Positions 1 through 14,500 of a DNA stretch of 64,000 bases are shown piece after piece. The first letter of the stretch is position 1. The number at the start of each line of letters is the position of its first letter. The notes under the pieces were generated by a model. That model saw only the letters and a program-made list of their open reading frames with translations. It did no database searches and was not told the origin of the DNA. The DNA is from Pristionchus mayeri. Taxonomy: Eukaryota > Nematoda > Chromadorea > Rhabditida > Neodiplogasteridae. The stretch spans positions 62,001-126,000 of the forward strand of contig BTRK01000006.1 of the NCBI GenBank assembly GCA_036245805.1. Direction: 5' to 3'. A program made the position numbers and the translations under genes.

Positions 1-3000
1 ATGCAACACGCCCAAACACTGACGTCGGGGGGGGGGGGGGGGGGTTAAGATCGGGGGAGTTCGGGGCCAATCAGCCAGAGTGATTTAGTCGGTTGCATGG
101 GTGTCCGGAAACTAATTTGTCTTGTGCATGGAGCAGAATCTTGCCGAAAGGCCCAGTGCTCTTGACCGAAGTGAAACGAGCTCAGGGTGGAATCGCGTCT
201 TCGAGGATGTGCTTTATGTAATACTCCTTATTGATCTTTAAGCCCGGAGTGACAAAAACCAGAGGGAACTTGCATGTTGAGCAAAATGCATCCCAGTCTA
301 TGATGTAGAAGGGATGGCTGGTATAACCAGTGACTCCACAACTATTTTAGGATTCTTCAGGATGAGAGGAAAAGATTAGGAAAAGATATTTTGGAAAGTC
401 AGCTTGCCTTCGACGGTAAAAATATTTGCATCGCTGAATAAATTACGAAAGTGCGCCGATCTAGCACAATGTAACTACATTTTAATGTACCGTACTCAGC
501 GGAGCTTGAGCTGAAGCGCATCCGTGCTACTTATTATACTTGTGAAGGTCGAGTCCAGCTCTTCCAGTCTTCCAGCTGGGACTTGGGAAGACGACAAACA
601 AGACGATATAATAAGGAACGCTTGTCAATGGAACATTCTTCTCTCTCTCTAAAATCGATAAATCAAAAATCAAAAATTTCCGCAGATTTGAATGGGCGGG
701 TGATTAGTAATATTCGGCCTACCATAGTTTTTAAAGCACTATCTAGCCTCGCCTTCCTTATCAAGTCAAACGTGGGCACCATTGCTTCTAGCAGCAAGCC
801 CTCCCGGTTTTGGATAGTACCCATCATACTTCTGCCAGTTTTAGAGTACCAGTTTCAATAAACCCTGCCAGATTTGTCGTTGAACTAGTGGGCACCCTCC
901 CGGATTTTAAAACTCAGCAGCAATCCATACCCACGTATGCATCGAGTAGTCCCCTGACATGGCCCGAGTTATTTTTGTGGAGGAGGGCAACAATATCCAA
1001 TGTGCGTTTATCGCAGAAAAAAGATATATTGACTGATTGACTTAAACTTACAGCCATGACATGGAAAGATGCTAGTCCTGGAGTAGGTGGCGCCTGATTG
1101 TACGCAACGGGAGAAAGAGACATCGACGGCCGAAGAGCATCTTTATCTAAACATTTGATTCTTCTATTATCGGCACTATTGCAGAAGAACAGATCGGGGT
1201 AACAATAGTGTGTAATGGTATCGGGAATAGGCTGGTATCAGGAGTAAATCACAAGCAGGTAAATCATATCTTTAGACGATGAACCCTTAGAAACCTAAAG
1301 AAAGTCTTAGCCTAAAATCTCAATCCTATTGCTCCATAACACCTTTTCGAGTCCCTGCTTCAGCCAAGACTGACCCTAAATAGCGTCAATTCGCCGCTTC
1401 CATTTACTCCTTTAAGGTATATATATCTCTGGTAAATTTGAGTAAACAGTATTAACGCACCGCACGATTGTACAAAATCCTTGCTAAGTTTGAATTTCCG
1501 GTTGAAATATTGGAGTCTTCGGTCACTCCATTGCTTCATTTCCCTGCTCGAATCCGCAGAAGCCTCGGATAGTCCTACGAACTCCCCTACTGCTTCGCGA
1601 ATCCTGAAAATTAAGTGAAAAGGAACTACATAAGTGATTTTTTCTACATACGAAATGATTTTTTTTCACGAAAACGCTTATTTCAGAGAACCAATTTATT
1701 GAACGTTATGTGTTAATACTTACGTGTTACCACGTTGGAATGGATTTTTGCTGGGGGGAGCACCGAGCTCGAAACGCGTTCGCTGATCCGGCATCTGAGC
1801 GAATGTTGTGGTCGTCAAATGAAAACTCAAATCACTCTATTCTAGCCCACGAATACCTAAGCTCCTAGTGCTAAGCGACATTAGGATTTCCAAGCAGCGC
1901 GGAAAGCCCCTAAAGAAGGTTACAGGGTTTCGTGGTTAAGGATAAGTGAGCACATTACTTTTTTATAGTAAGACAAATTGGTCCTGCACTAGTATGCGTA
2001 CAGATAAGTGATTCTTCCGTGTTTGGCTATCACATAGAGTTGATTTAGAATAAGACACGGTGTGTGCAGAAATTAGGGAGGATCTTCATCAGAGGAACAG
2101 AGGTAAATCCGATTGATACTATCTTTACCAAAAGTGACAATAAAAGAAATTCACCGGTGATTTCAACTTCTGTTGAATCGGAACGGAAGTGCTCTTTTCC
2201 AATTTTCTCAAAGGCGCAATGGTCGAGCTGCCCATTGCCGACATCTTTAAGCGTAAATTTCAATCAGAAGAACGGTATACATACATCCTTTTAAATAATG
2301 CAAAAAGCGATACCTCTATAGCGTCAACTCTTCTGGGCCCTCCAGCACTTGCTGGCGTTTTTGGCATGGCTCACGCAAATCACTCTCAATACAAGATGTC
2401 CATCTGCAAAAAAACGAAGCAACAAAAATAATGGAGCTTGATGGTGGGCGCAAAAATTAAGAAAAATACTTGTAATTAGACTCATTTGTAGTTTGTAGTC
2501 TAAAAGTGGTGATTATTGTGTCATATCTTTTACCCGGAATGTAAATTTCATTTTTCACTTTTTCATCTTATAAAACCTTTTTTTTTATTTTTGAGATGAG
2601 ATTGAGAAAGGAAAATTTTTGAGCCGTTGGTGGGCTCAAAAAGCTGTGCGTTTGAGATATTTTTCCTCAATATTCCACCACCACTAGGGCGCGTGCCGGG
2701 CGGTGAAAACGATTCTCGAGCACACAGCAGAATCGCTTCTCTGTTCGCGCTCACTATTTCTATGCGTTGCACTACAATATCAAATGCGTCGCGGGAGCAG
2801 GCGTTTTTGCATGAAAATTCCAAACTAAGTTTAACTAATTTTCTGTGTTTTCAGATTCTCAGGCATACCCAATTCACTGAAATCAATACAAAATTGACCA
2901 AGCAATGCTCAATTTATCAATAAAAAGATGGTGTGTAAAAATTTAGGGGCCGATCTTCCCACAGAATGGTAGTATTTTGACACTATTTATTTATTGTATA

Positions 3001-5690
3001 AAATTAGTCGCGCTCCAAATCGCAGGAAAGATCCTTGTTCCTAATGAAAATACCAAAAATAAAAGTTACAAATTAAAATCACTTCCATTTTTTATCAGGG
3101 TCCTGACACGGCTCGATTTCGGCTTTTTACGGAAGTCAGCTCGTGATAAACTTTTTCTGCAGAGCGTTATTACGGTCTTGATTTGGGTTGGCTAAGCGGT
3201 TGCGGTCTTGCGGGACCCCTCACGAGTTAGATCACGGGCCCCGCAACGCCCGAATAGCCAACGCATGTTGCTGTGCAAGCACTCAGCTTAGGCTTTATTT
3301 ACTCCTCTTTTTGAGCACTCCAGGGAAGGCGTGTATACGACTCCTCACTTATCGAATGCTCGCTTTGGCGGGACGAGAGAACGAGTGTTCTATTTCGAGT
3401 CGAAATCTAGCCGAGGCGATTTGCTCAGCTCATTGTGGTCCAAAATCATTTATTTTTTTAACAGTTGGAACCTGCTTGACGAGACCATTCGAGCAAAAGT
3501 GTCAGCTTGAAGTAAAACTTTAAAATTTATTTTTCCCATTTTTCTTCGGGCAAGTGCAGATAATTTCAATATTTTAAATGTTTTTGCAGGACTTGTGAAT
3601 GTAGCCATAGATAAGTACTATCATCGTGAGTAAAATTGTTGGAATGGTCTATAGCTTCTATAGCTGTTTATACACAGTTGCAGTGACCCTTCTCAGTAGA
3701 TGAATCCATGTTGAAGTGATCCCATATAGAGGAGTGATAGCCACAGAGGGCAATCAGGACTCCTCCTGACTCAGGAGACTAGTTGACTAAATGAATGAGT
3801 AATATCAGTACTTCTCGCTGGAAAGCCATTTACATCATTCCAATGAGAGGATGTCGGAAAGCTGTATGTCAGCTGGAGTCAAAGCAGGTGTAAATTCTAT
3901 TTAGGTATTTACGGTTCAAGAACTTCGCCACCGCATAGACAGAACTCAGCGGCAAAATCAACATAAGTAGGAAAACAAATAATTCAAACGAACTTTTTTG
4001 GACCATTTTCGGGCTCCGCACACATGAACTTCACTCACTCGGGAGGGGGATCTGAGCACGGAGCTAGGGTCCACTCACGGATTACGGAAGCTAACTTCCA
4101 TACAAAAAAAAGTATCCAGATAATCGTGGAAATAAGAAGTAAACGGGGCCCACGCCTGTTTTTAAAGAGGGTTGAGAAGAGGGAGTGGCTGGCACGGACA
4201 AAACAATATGCGCGAAGAATAGGTATTTGGGCCACTGAGAGCTGAGAAAATCGCCGACTCGATTTCGACTCGAAATCGATTCGAATTACTCGTCCTTAGG
4301 GGGCAATGAAAGGGAGACGATCGATTGCTCAAGAGACTGAATCTGGTCTCGATGCAATTAGTTAAAGCCGACTCGATGAGTCGTTCTCGCCGCCCTACCC
4401 ACCACTGTCGAACACAAGGTCGGAGCACGCGTGAAGATTGTTTCAGCGTGAAGATAGATGAAAATAGGGCTCTTCTGCAGGAGCCCAGACCAGATGAGTC
4501 TTACTTCTACTCGCATTTTGAGTGGTAAATTGCACACTAACTGACGAGTTGGAATATCTGGACCTAAGAACGCTGATAGTCAAAACACGACTGAAAACTA
4601 TCCATTTACGTTCTGTACTATAGTATCTTACTTTCTTTTTTCTGTCTGGGCTTCAGCGCAAGAGCCTTTTCCCAGAAAATCCGAATATTTTCTCGACTCT
4701 CGCTTGTAGGATCGATTACGATTCTCGATCCAACAAACAGTCAGATTTAACCGCGACCCTGCTCTGCTTCTACACATACTTTTGCACGTTTCGCTAGGAT
4801 AGCCTAGTCTTTCGATGCGCTGCATCTCCTGTGGAATCACTGCCCATCCTCCTATCGTGGATACCCCCCCCCCCCCAGCTGATCTCGGCTTGCACGGCCC
4901 CCGGAGACAATACATAAGGAAAACTAAAGCGTCCACATGCATCAAGGAAAAGGCGCGCGTGTTCGAAAAAAGTATAGTCAGAATGTTGCCTGAATCAGTG
5001 AAAGAGGGTCTGGTCTCATAACGATCACCCATAATCTGCACGAAACAAGCTGCAAAATCAGTTTGCGATCAACTAAAACCCTGAATTTCAGCCTTTTTTC
5101 TATGTTTAGCGGCAATGCTGCAGCATTTTTTATACAGCTCAAGAAATTTCCTGATAGCTCGCGGACTTTTTTCCTTTCCTTATGTCGATGCTCCGGGGGC
5201 CGTGGGCTTGGACTAGATCGCATCGCATGAAGCGTCGATGGGATTGAATCCTTTCAGCTAGAAGATTAAAATCCAGCAATACGCGATGATGTCCCACAGT
5301 GCTGGACGGTCCACGAGATTGTCAGCAACGATAGCTGCCTACCATCATTAACCTACGTATACACGTCATGAAGTTACGATTATCTTCCCTATTTTCGTGG
5401 ATATACTTTGAGATCCATCTACAACAGCCGGTTTGGCGTGGATGGAGCATCTATGATATGGAAAAATCTGGGAAATAAGAATTATGATTTGATATGGTTG
5501 ACTAAGAAAGCATTTTGGTAAAATTTTGACAGCATAAATTTCTCAGAAAATTTCTTCTATCTCATCGGCGCGCCATGCACGCGACACCGGGCTTCAAAAA
5601 TGGATCTCTCGGGCGATCCTTTCACACAGGTTGGGAAGCATTTTTGCTTGAATACTGCAGGGAATTTTGCATGAAAATATAATTGTAAGT
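1..5690. other. No gene recognised
   Basis: Open stretches here (for example 3188-3523 plus and 4628-5041 minus) have no recognisable domain, splice context or plausible composition; the latter runs through a C homopolymer. A CGATTTCGACTCGAAATCG palindrome lies at 4259-4277. GGGCACCATTGCTTCTAG at 774 and the CCCTCCCGGTTTTGG that follows match the C-rich part of the 28.8-kb foldback. Confidence 0.6.
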
Positions 5691-5880
5691 GACTGGTGAA
5701 AGCCCGCTTAAAACGTTGTAAAAGGCTCGTGAGGCATCGGGCGATCCGAAAAAAGTTGCTTACGGGGCTTCGCTCGCTCCGCTCGCTACGCCCCGTCAGC
5801 GACGTTTTTGGATTGCCCTCGGCCTCACGAGCTCACTCTGCCGGGAGTGAGAGCAGGTTAGGATGGTGTGGTGAGTGCGC
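5690..5880. repeat. GC-rich imperfect hairpin
   Basis: GGGGCTTCGCTCGCTCCGCT...AGCGGGGCG-like strings pair around 5765-5800, inside a wider pairing of GGCTCGTGAGGCATCGGGCG with CCTCGGCCTCACGAGC. It is of the same style as the hairpins at 27310 and 30490. Confidence 0.5.
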
Positions 5881-6011
5881 AGGGTGCATTTGAATTTTCT
5901 GCGATTTGATAAAATTCACCATGTTGAGTGGTGTGCTGAAAGTACTCGCAAAAGCAATGCCAACATCAAGTTCCGATGTCACATGAATACCTATGAGCCG
6001 AGTTACAACGG

Positions 6012-6245
6012 TTCGAAGAAAAAGATCAAAAATAAAGTTCAAATTTTGAAAGTGCTCACCGTGAGGACACCCACGGTCAAGCTCTTAGCCTTCTACGGTG
6101 ATTTTGAAGCGAATTCTAGCGATTTGAAGAAAAATATCAAAGATCAAATTTTGAAAGTGCTCGTTAAGGGGGTGCATATGATCACAATCTTAGGCACATA
6201 GAATAATTTTGAAGCGAATTAGAACGATGTGAAGAAAAAAAGTGT
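6012..6245 (+). repeat. Tandem duplication, two to three imperfect units
   Basis: GATTTGAAGAAAAATATCAA / ATTTTGAAAGTGCTC units recur at about 6012-6060, 6100-6165 and 6205-6245, roughly 90-105 bases apart. The stretch is open on the plus strand for about 105 codons, but this reflects the repeat. Confidence 0.5.
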
Positions 6246-6670
6246 TATAGACAGACAAACAAACAAACAAAAGTACAGACAGACGTTACGATATTTCTTT
6301 ATACAGTAATCTAGAGAAAGCAAATTAGAGAAAGTTCAGCATCTATTTAGTAGGTTATTATATTATCATTGCTGTCGAACAGACGTGTCTTTCCCCTCTT
6401 ATTGTGATCGATTAGCCCTATATTCTCTACGTTCTCTTTATGCTCGCCGTATTGTCATTGACATGCTAGCTCTTAAAATTTTCACTAACGCTGTCGAGTT
6501 GTCAGTATGTAATTTCTATACATATAGGACTATTATATTCTCGAACACTCTATACTTGATGAAGCGCACTTGTGGTGTACGATAGATAAATAAAATAATC
6601 AGTACAATGAAAGTCCCGGAATCAACAGCCAAAATTCGCTTAATATTTTTGACAGTTACAATGCTATTAT

Positions 6671-7447
6671 ATGAATTCATTCATTCCGTTGGGTGAGATT
6701 ACAAAAATAACGAGAAGGAACGGATGTCAGTCGATTGGATCGAATCGGTTGAAGGTTGCTATGAAGCATGGGTATGGGGCGGGGAAGATATCAAAGATCA
6801 AGCCTGTTATGTAAAGGCCCTTGCCTTGTACCCCTATAGCCGATTACCATAAGTGCAGACTAGAGTATCACATCCTCTCCCCATTGTTCATTAGCATGTC
6901 GCCTGTTAATGACCCTGTCTCGCATATTCAGGACGAGAGCGCCCCTCGCTCTCTCTCCTCTCTCTCCTCCCCTTCTCCCCTGTTTCTCTTGTATAGAGCG
7001 GTTGCTCTCTCTTGCCTGCGATAAAGCTTGGTTCCCTCTTTGCTCCTGGAGTACGGGACAGGCGACTACACAATAAAGCCATGTGGCAATGATAGACGGG
7101 TGGTAAAAAGTGTGGGGTTGTGAACGGATGTAATTAGAAAAACATTCTGTGAAGAACTAACACATTCTTTGGGAAGAAAATTCCAAATCGACATAGTTCT
7201 AGATACAAGAGAAGAATTTGAATTATGTGGTATAAAAGGTAGTGATATACGAAGGGGATGAGCATTTCTAAGAGGTCGAGTGAGAGGCGCGCATGTAAGT
7301 AAAGAAGCAATATGAATAGAATATCGGTTGTATATATCAATTATATATTACTTATGAATCTACGCCGTTCTAAAGTCATTAGATTAAGCTCATTGAGCCT
7401 ATGCTTATATGATATAGGGGGGAAGGGAACAGCATACATACATTCTA
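6671..7447 (-). mobile_element. Second, more decayed copy of the same LINE family
   Basis: It matches 53525-54030 along its length, for example GATTGGATCGAATCGGTTGA, GATCAAGCC and TTCCAAATCGACAT. It also begins at a short ATTC run (6673-6688) in the same orientation. The reading frame is broken. It is interrupted by a 271-base insertion (6805-7075) and itself sits inside a MITE whose halves lie at 6590-6660 and 7500-7712. Confidence 0.75.
6805..7075 (+). mobile_element. Solo-LTR-like insertion with AAGCC target duplication
   Basis: The related LINE at 53.6 kb reads GATCAAGCCATGTGG without a break; here 271 bases separate AAGCC (6800-6804) from AAGCCATGTGG (7076-). The insert begins TGTTATGT, has a pyrimidine-rich centre, a TATA-like TTGTATAG and a terminal AATAAA. 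It encodes nothing. A solo LTR is the simplest reading, although its end (ACAATA rather than ...CA) is not textbook. Confidence 0.5.
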
Positions 7448-7712
7448 GAATAGATAATTAATAAAAAAGAGAATTAATAAAAAAAATTATTACAGATTAA
7501 TTATTTTTATGCGTAAATATTCAGATTCCTTCCTGAGATTTCAGAAATAGTGAGCGAATTTTGGCTGTTGATCCCGGGACTTTTATTGAAGTGATTTATT
7601 GTGTAATATGGTCTTACTCTTTTATTGAATTGAAATTATGCCAAAATTCACTCTGCTATTGACTTTGCTTTCAAAGACAGGATATACCACCTTCCCACGG
7701 AAGGTGGATCTA

Positions 7713-8699
7713 GTATTAGGGTTGACTATGCGGCTGCAACATAGCGACGGAGCAACCTCTCATGGAGGCAACCTCTCTATCACAATAACATTGCCATGCC
7801 TCTCTCGCCTCCTCCTTCTTATCTCGAATCCGGCGTGAAAAGCACGATGACGAGAATTGTGCGGGGAGAGCGAACACTTGCACACAATTGCGATGTTGCA
7901 ATAGAATGCAATGGAAGTCACACAAAAGGAGCTCAATTGCGACGTCGCAAATGCGGAATAGCCAACCCTACATAGTAGCTGGATGCAAGCATGTCGCTGA
8001 CATGAATAACGAATAACAAGTCGAGAAAATACCGCATCAATCGGTATTGTCTCACTAGCCACATGACCCCATGATTGATCCATCCTATCATTTCTGAAAT
8101 CGGAATTTTGAAGGCTCGATCTCTTGACATTTCGCCTCTCTCGTAATCTTTTACATTCTTCCTCGATTTGTATATTATTTCAATATCGTGCAGTACATCA
8201 AAGTGGCGCTGCCATTTGTTTACAAGCCCTCGAATTGCTGCTCAGAATTATCTTATCGATTATTAAGAGATATATTTATTTCGTCTATAATATGCCATTA
8301 TGTATCAGTAAGTCCATCTATCATATTTCCACCTCTCATGTAACATGGGTCATGTTTCACTAAGGCAAATCCATAGGTGTGCCATTCATTGATCTTAAAA
8401 TCGTAATCCACATCAGAGCATATTTGCATTCACTCTTGGTATATTTACAGTATCATGTTTGCCATTCTCCTGAACTATTGCTATTTCACCCCTCAAGGGT
8501 CTCTTAAATGCTTATCACTCTGCATCTGCTTTCTCTCTCCTCTCTTCCCTCTAGATCAGTTATCAGTACAGCCGCTCCGTGATCGATACTTCTCGCTTAT
8601 TTGGTCGTGCAGTTATTCAGTTTGACTGCTCATACAATTATTGTATTATAGAACACTCGAAAATAGATTCATGCAAAAATTATTTAATCTTTCTTTTTT
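7713..8699. other. No gene recognised
   Basis: Diverged intergenic sequence with only short open stretches. I see no splice-compatible coding exons. Confidence 0.55.
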
Positions 8700-8861
8700 T
8701 AAAAGTTTTATATCACGCCTCTCACGAGAGAATCCTCTCACGAGAGAACCCTGGGAATGGACGGAAAATTGTAAAATTAGTTCTAGCCGGTTTTGGGCAT
8801 CCAATGGCATGCCTGACATTGTCCTAAAGTCTCATTGTGTATGCTTAATTTTGAAGCTCCG

Positions 8862-9690
<829 letters not shown>

Positions 9691-9849
9691 CTCATGTCTC
9701 ATGAGGGTTGAAGTCGACTCATAGATGCGCCGAAGGAGGTGAACGAGAGTAGGATTAGACGAGACGAGAGACGAGTACGAGAAGACGCGAAGTAGGACGA
9801 GAGTAGAGAGAGTAAGCTCCCTAAATAGGGTCGTATCTCCTTATTTACT

Positions 9850-10014
9850 GTGAGAAACAGAAAGCGGAGTCCGTGGAGTGGTGGCGAGATTTAGTACATT
9901 TGATTCTAAACACACGCGGAACGAGGACGAAATAAAGTTCCGGTATATTTAGAACCAAATGTACTAAATCACGCCACCACACCACGGACCAGGCTTTCTG
10001 TTCCCACTGTAAGA
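9850..10014. repeat. Hairpin
   Basis: CAGAAAGCGGAGTCCGTGGA...TTTAGTACATTTG pairs with CAAATGTACTAAAT...CCACGGACCAGGCTTTCTG. Just before it (9738-9815) is a GACGAGA-rich stretch. Confidence 0.7.
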
Positions 10015-11660
10015 GCTGTTTTCTCTGTTATCGTGACAGATAGACAATTTTCAATTTTCGAGTAGCGGGGATTACTCGAAAATTGCACTCTGAGAACCCC
10101 CGCTCATTTTTCGAGCTCTATCGATCTATCACGCCTTTCACGAGAGAATCGATCTAGAATCGGAATTCTTGGGAATTAGGGAAAATCGGGAAATCAGATC
10201 TGACCAGTTTTGGGCACCTTGAGGCATGCCTGACCGTCCCTAAAAGTCATATTTTGCCTACTTCATTTTCAATCCCGCAGCACCGGGTCGGTGATCGGCA
10301 CCTCCTCCTTTCACGGTGTTTTGTCGTTTCCCATGTAAAATAATCTAAATGTCTTCTCTTAGTGACCCTCCACTAATTTTTCGAGCTCTATTGACCCATA
10401 TGAACCATGTCGCCTAAAAGTTAATTTATGCCGTGCTACAATCATAGCCAATTTTCTCGAAAGTGTAGGCAAAGGTGCAGCTCAAATTTTCACAGTGCAT
10501 GCATGCCATCAAGAACTCTAGAATGAATGGCTAGTGCAAAAAATACGATCTGATTGGTGTGACTTATGCCTATTTTTGTTTTCCTTATCATTTGAACTGA
10601 AACATGTGAGAGGTCAATCATTTTTATCCCACTCTGCGAAGCGAGCGGTGTGAGAGGGAATTCTCCTATGGAAAATAAAGTCAAATAATAGCGAAAAAGA
10701 TAAATTATGCAAAATTGGCATCTAAGTGCCCGTATTTTTTCCACAAACCACTTATTCGAAAGCTCTTAATGAGCTGCATCCACTGATAATTTAATTTGCT
10801 CCTTTAAATTCATTTTCGAGAAAATTGGCAATGAATATAGCACTGTTAAAATTAACATTCATGGAAAAATGGTTTGCATGGATCGGTAGAGCACGAAAAA
10901 TGAGTGAGGGTCATTCAGAGTGCAATTTTCGTCTATCTATCATTACAATCGCAAAACTCGCTGTCAAAGCGGGAGCAGCCGACTGGTGTACTGTGATGAC
11001 TGGCGAATGGTGGGAGACCCGGTGTATGGAGCTCCAAAATCAAGTATGCAAATTGGGAGTTTGGGGGTCAGTCAGGCATGCCCTGGGATGAGCAAAACCG
11101 GTAAGAACCCATTTACCGTTTTCCCTCTATCCCTTGGATCAGCTCGATTCTCTCGTGAGAGGCGTGCTATATAGTTCATTTGTCTAAATGTTAATAAGAA
11201 CGGCGCTACGATTTCTGTCATTTTTTCTAAAGAAATGTAGGTAAACGAGCAGCCACTCATTCTATAGCCATGGACGCAAGCTACTTACTCTATAAGCTGT
11301 CAACATTTGAGCTGTCCGTTCACAGACATTTTAAAGAAAAATTACCCAAATCGTAGCGCTGTTGTAATTGACATGTAAGCAAAATCAACAATATAGATCG
11401 ATAAAGCTCGAAAAATGAGCGGTGTAATTTTCGTCTCTTGACGATAACAGAGGACACAGCTCTTGAATAAGGAAATGCCGTTATACGACCATATGTAAGG
11501 AGCTTCAAAACTATGCAAACACAATCAGACTTTAGGACAATGTCCGGCATGCACCAGGATGCCCAAAACCGGCTAGAACTCATTTGACGATTTTCCCTCC
11601 ATTCCCAAGAATGATGAATCTAGCTCGATTCTCTCATGAGAGGCGTGATATTTTCTTCAA

Positions 11661-12848
11661 TTCTTTAATAACATTTTAAAATACCTCCTGGTGTTCAATT
11701 GGCCTAGCTTACAGATGATGCGAGGAATACTATTGACTGCATTCTTCTTCATTTCTTCCTCACTCGCTGCAGAACACCCAGAGATTTTATTCTGCTTTTT
11801 CGAGCGATCAGGTATTACAAAGTAGATATCACACCTTGCAAGAGAAAATCGACTCGAAATATCTGATCTCGGTAAAAGAATCTTTTTTTTTTGCTTCCGG
11901 GCTTCCCCAGGCACAATTAAGACTCCCTTTTAATGGTATTCATGATATTCCTCTTCAAATTGCTAAACCGGTCGCTCTCTCACCTCTGACTTTGACGATC
12001 ACTTATAATAAGACGTCGCAGAATGCTCATGGAGTTTCATTACGAGACCTAGCGCATTTAAAAGAGAAGAAAATTCTAATAACTTTGTTGTTTTCAAATT
12101 TGCAACGATCTTGTGGAGGTCTATGTGGTAGTCGAAGTTTGGGACATAGCCTCTGAAATGGTATGTTTTTACCGTTCCCCTCTATGAGCCCAGACTTCCG
12201 CATGAACATTCAGCAAATTTGAAAAACAACATAATTTATTGGAATTTTCTACTTTTCGAATGCGTTAGGACTCCTTTAGAATCTCCAAACCCTGCAATCA
12301 TCTTGCTAGAGCCCTTCAAAAATAAGTTAGGCGGATAATTTTTCTTTTTGGTTGAAACTTTCAGTGCTTTATCGAACTGTTTTTTCATCCGGCCATTCTT
12401 TCATTTTGAAGGCACATCATTCGATGAGGTGTAATTTGAATACGCGCGTGCCTGATCACATCCACTCTCTTGTTTTAGTCAATTTACCGTGACCGGGAAC
12501 GCGCACAAATTCAAATAATTCGATGATTGTTGGATAACTTTAAACGAATCTCCTAGGGAAAGCTCATCCACTCTTTTAAAAAAACTAAGATCACATTCGA
12601 GCCGTTTTCAAATTTCATCTCGTTGAATGCTGTGCCTTCAAAAATGAAACAATGGCCAAATGAACTACACTGGTAGATAGAGCACTGAAAATTATATGGG
12701 AAAAAGTTATTTTTTGTCTAGTAAGTTAATTTTGAAGGACTTCAGGTGATTGTCAAAGTGAGAAGTCAAAAATTGCCCCTTTCTCAAGATCAGCTCGTTT
12801 CTTTCATGAGATGATATCGTAGAGAGAAAATAGTGCAACCATCTAGTA
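11661..12848. other. No gene recognised
   Basis: AT-rich sequence. An inverted pair lies at about 12225-12310 and 12540-12620 (AATGAACG-type flanks are weak), and TTTCATTTTGAAGGCACA (12402) pairs with TGTGCCTTCAAAAATGAAAC (12630). The missing 5' exon of the Ly6-like gene could lie here, but I could not identify it. Confidence 0.5.
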
Positions 12849-13754
12849 TTGGGGTGTCCGGAAAATTTTTAGATTTTTTTCGGAGGAACGTAAACTCCGC
12901 ATTATCGATTGCCCATCCCAAATGCCAACACTGTTGAATAGAGTAACCATTGCCCAATCACACATGCAATGGTATTTTGCATCATTTTCACTCCCCTGTT
13001 TTCAACACAAGTTTATGTAATGGATACTCTAATGACCCATAATCACGTTTTCGACATTAATATTTTTACTGTATAAGGTCACGAATGTTTGATACCGCTA
13101 ACTAACTATTTTGAAAATAGACGTTCGCACAATTATTATAGTGTGTTTCACTAGTGCCTTTGAATTGTATTTTATGAACTGTAAAATTAATTACTGATCA
13201 CACTCACAAGGAAAAGCAGATGGTATTTCTTAGTGCGATCAAATCAAACAATAATTTGAACATCTAATTTGAGATATTTAGTGATATTCCATATTACATT
13301 CTACGAGAACATTTTAGAAGCTTGGGGTGAAATATAATAAGAACAAGTTTATTTGATCAAGCAATTTCATCGAAAAAGTTGAAAGTATTGCTCAGGTTTT
13401 TTGGAATTTATTTTTTTCCCAGATAAAGCAGTGAGCCGATTTCTTTCTGATTCATTATAAATATTAAGTAAATCATGCAAGAAAAAACTGCGAACAAACT
13501 ATGATGATTGCATTAAGAGGAAGCCGTACAGAAATATATTCAAATTGTTGAAAAAGTGAGTAGGGGTCATTCGAGTATCCATTACATAAATTTGTGTTGA
13601 AAACATGGGAGTGCAGATGATGTAAAATCCCATGTCTTGTGTGATTGGACAATGGTTACTCTATTCAATAGTGTTGGCATTCGGGATGGACAATCGATAC
13701 TGCGGAGATGACATTCCACCGAAAAAAATTCTAAAAACTTTCCGGACACCCTAA
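12849..13754. mobile_element. Mariner-like MITE A (TA target site)
   Basis: Ends are TTGGGGTGTCCGG and, on the other strand, TTAGGGTGTCCGG. The inverted arms extend about 190 bases (CCAACACTGTTGAATAGAGT against CCAACACTATTGAATAGAGT). It is flanked by TA on both sides and is non-coding. Its right edge abuts element B with one shared TA. Confidence 0.8.
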
Positions 13755-14500
13755 TATTGGGGTGTCCCAAAAGTCCTTGCACTAATTTTCTTAAATTGTT
13801 ATCTTTTTAACTAAAACGGAATATATCAAATACTGTTTTGCATTTATTCATGTGCACGTGTACTATTTTATTCCGCCATCAGATCGTGGAAACACTGCCT
13901 GATTAAGTTGAAAAATGCTGAAGTGCCGATTCTCGGTCATTACATTTAACAATTTCTTACACAATTTGAGCTTGCTTTGAGAGAGACAGATTGATACCAA
14001 AGAAGGGCAAGCATTTGCTTTAATAATTTTAAAAATTGAAAGTGATATACCTCTTGACATAGCTACAGTAGAACAAAACTTTCACTTTTCATGATTTTTT
14101 TGGAAGACAGTTTTCGATTTTTTCAATATTGCATACTTCCTTGTATGCGATTTCCATTCAAAATATAATCATTATTAGTTTTGTGCTATTAGCAATTGAT
14201 TACACTGATGTTTGGCAGAAATTCAAAACATTTTAGAAAAATGTGTGGAAAATTACGAGTTTCGTCGTGATTAATCCATGTTATTAGAACGGTCGGAATG
14301 ATGCGCAATTAGCTTTTAGTCAACTCCCAGTTCACAAGACACCAAGCTGGGTTATATCTCTTCATAGCAGAGAAATTTCGATAGGGTGATTTTTATGCAG
14401 TCAGAATTTTTTTGGTTAATTTTGCGAATAAGCAACGATTGAAAGACCTGAATTATGGAAACGTAGGATCGGTGGATGACAAATCCAGTGCAGCTTAATA

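Noticed and set aside
3188..3523. 111-codon plus-strand frame
   Set aside because: No domain, hydrophobic pattern or exon partners; likely a chance opening in GC-richer DNA.
4628..5041. 137-codon minus-strand frame
   Set aside because: It runs through a C homopolymer, has no recognisable domain or splice context, and its composition is not convincing.
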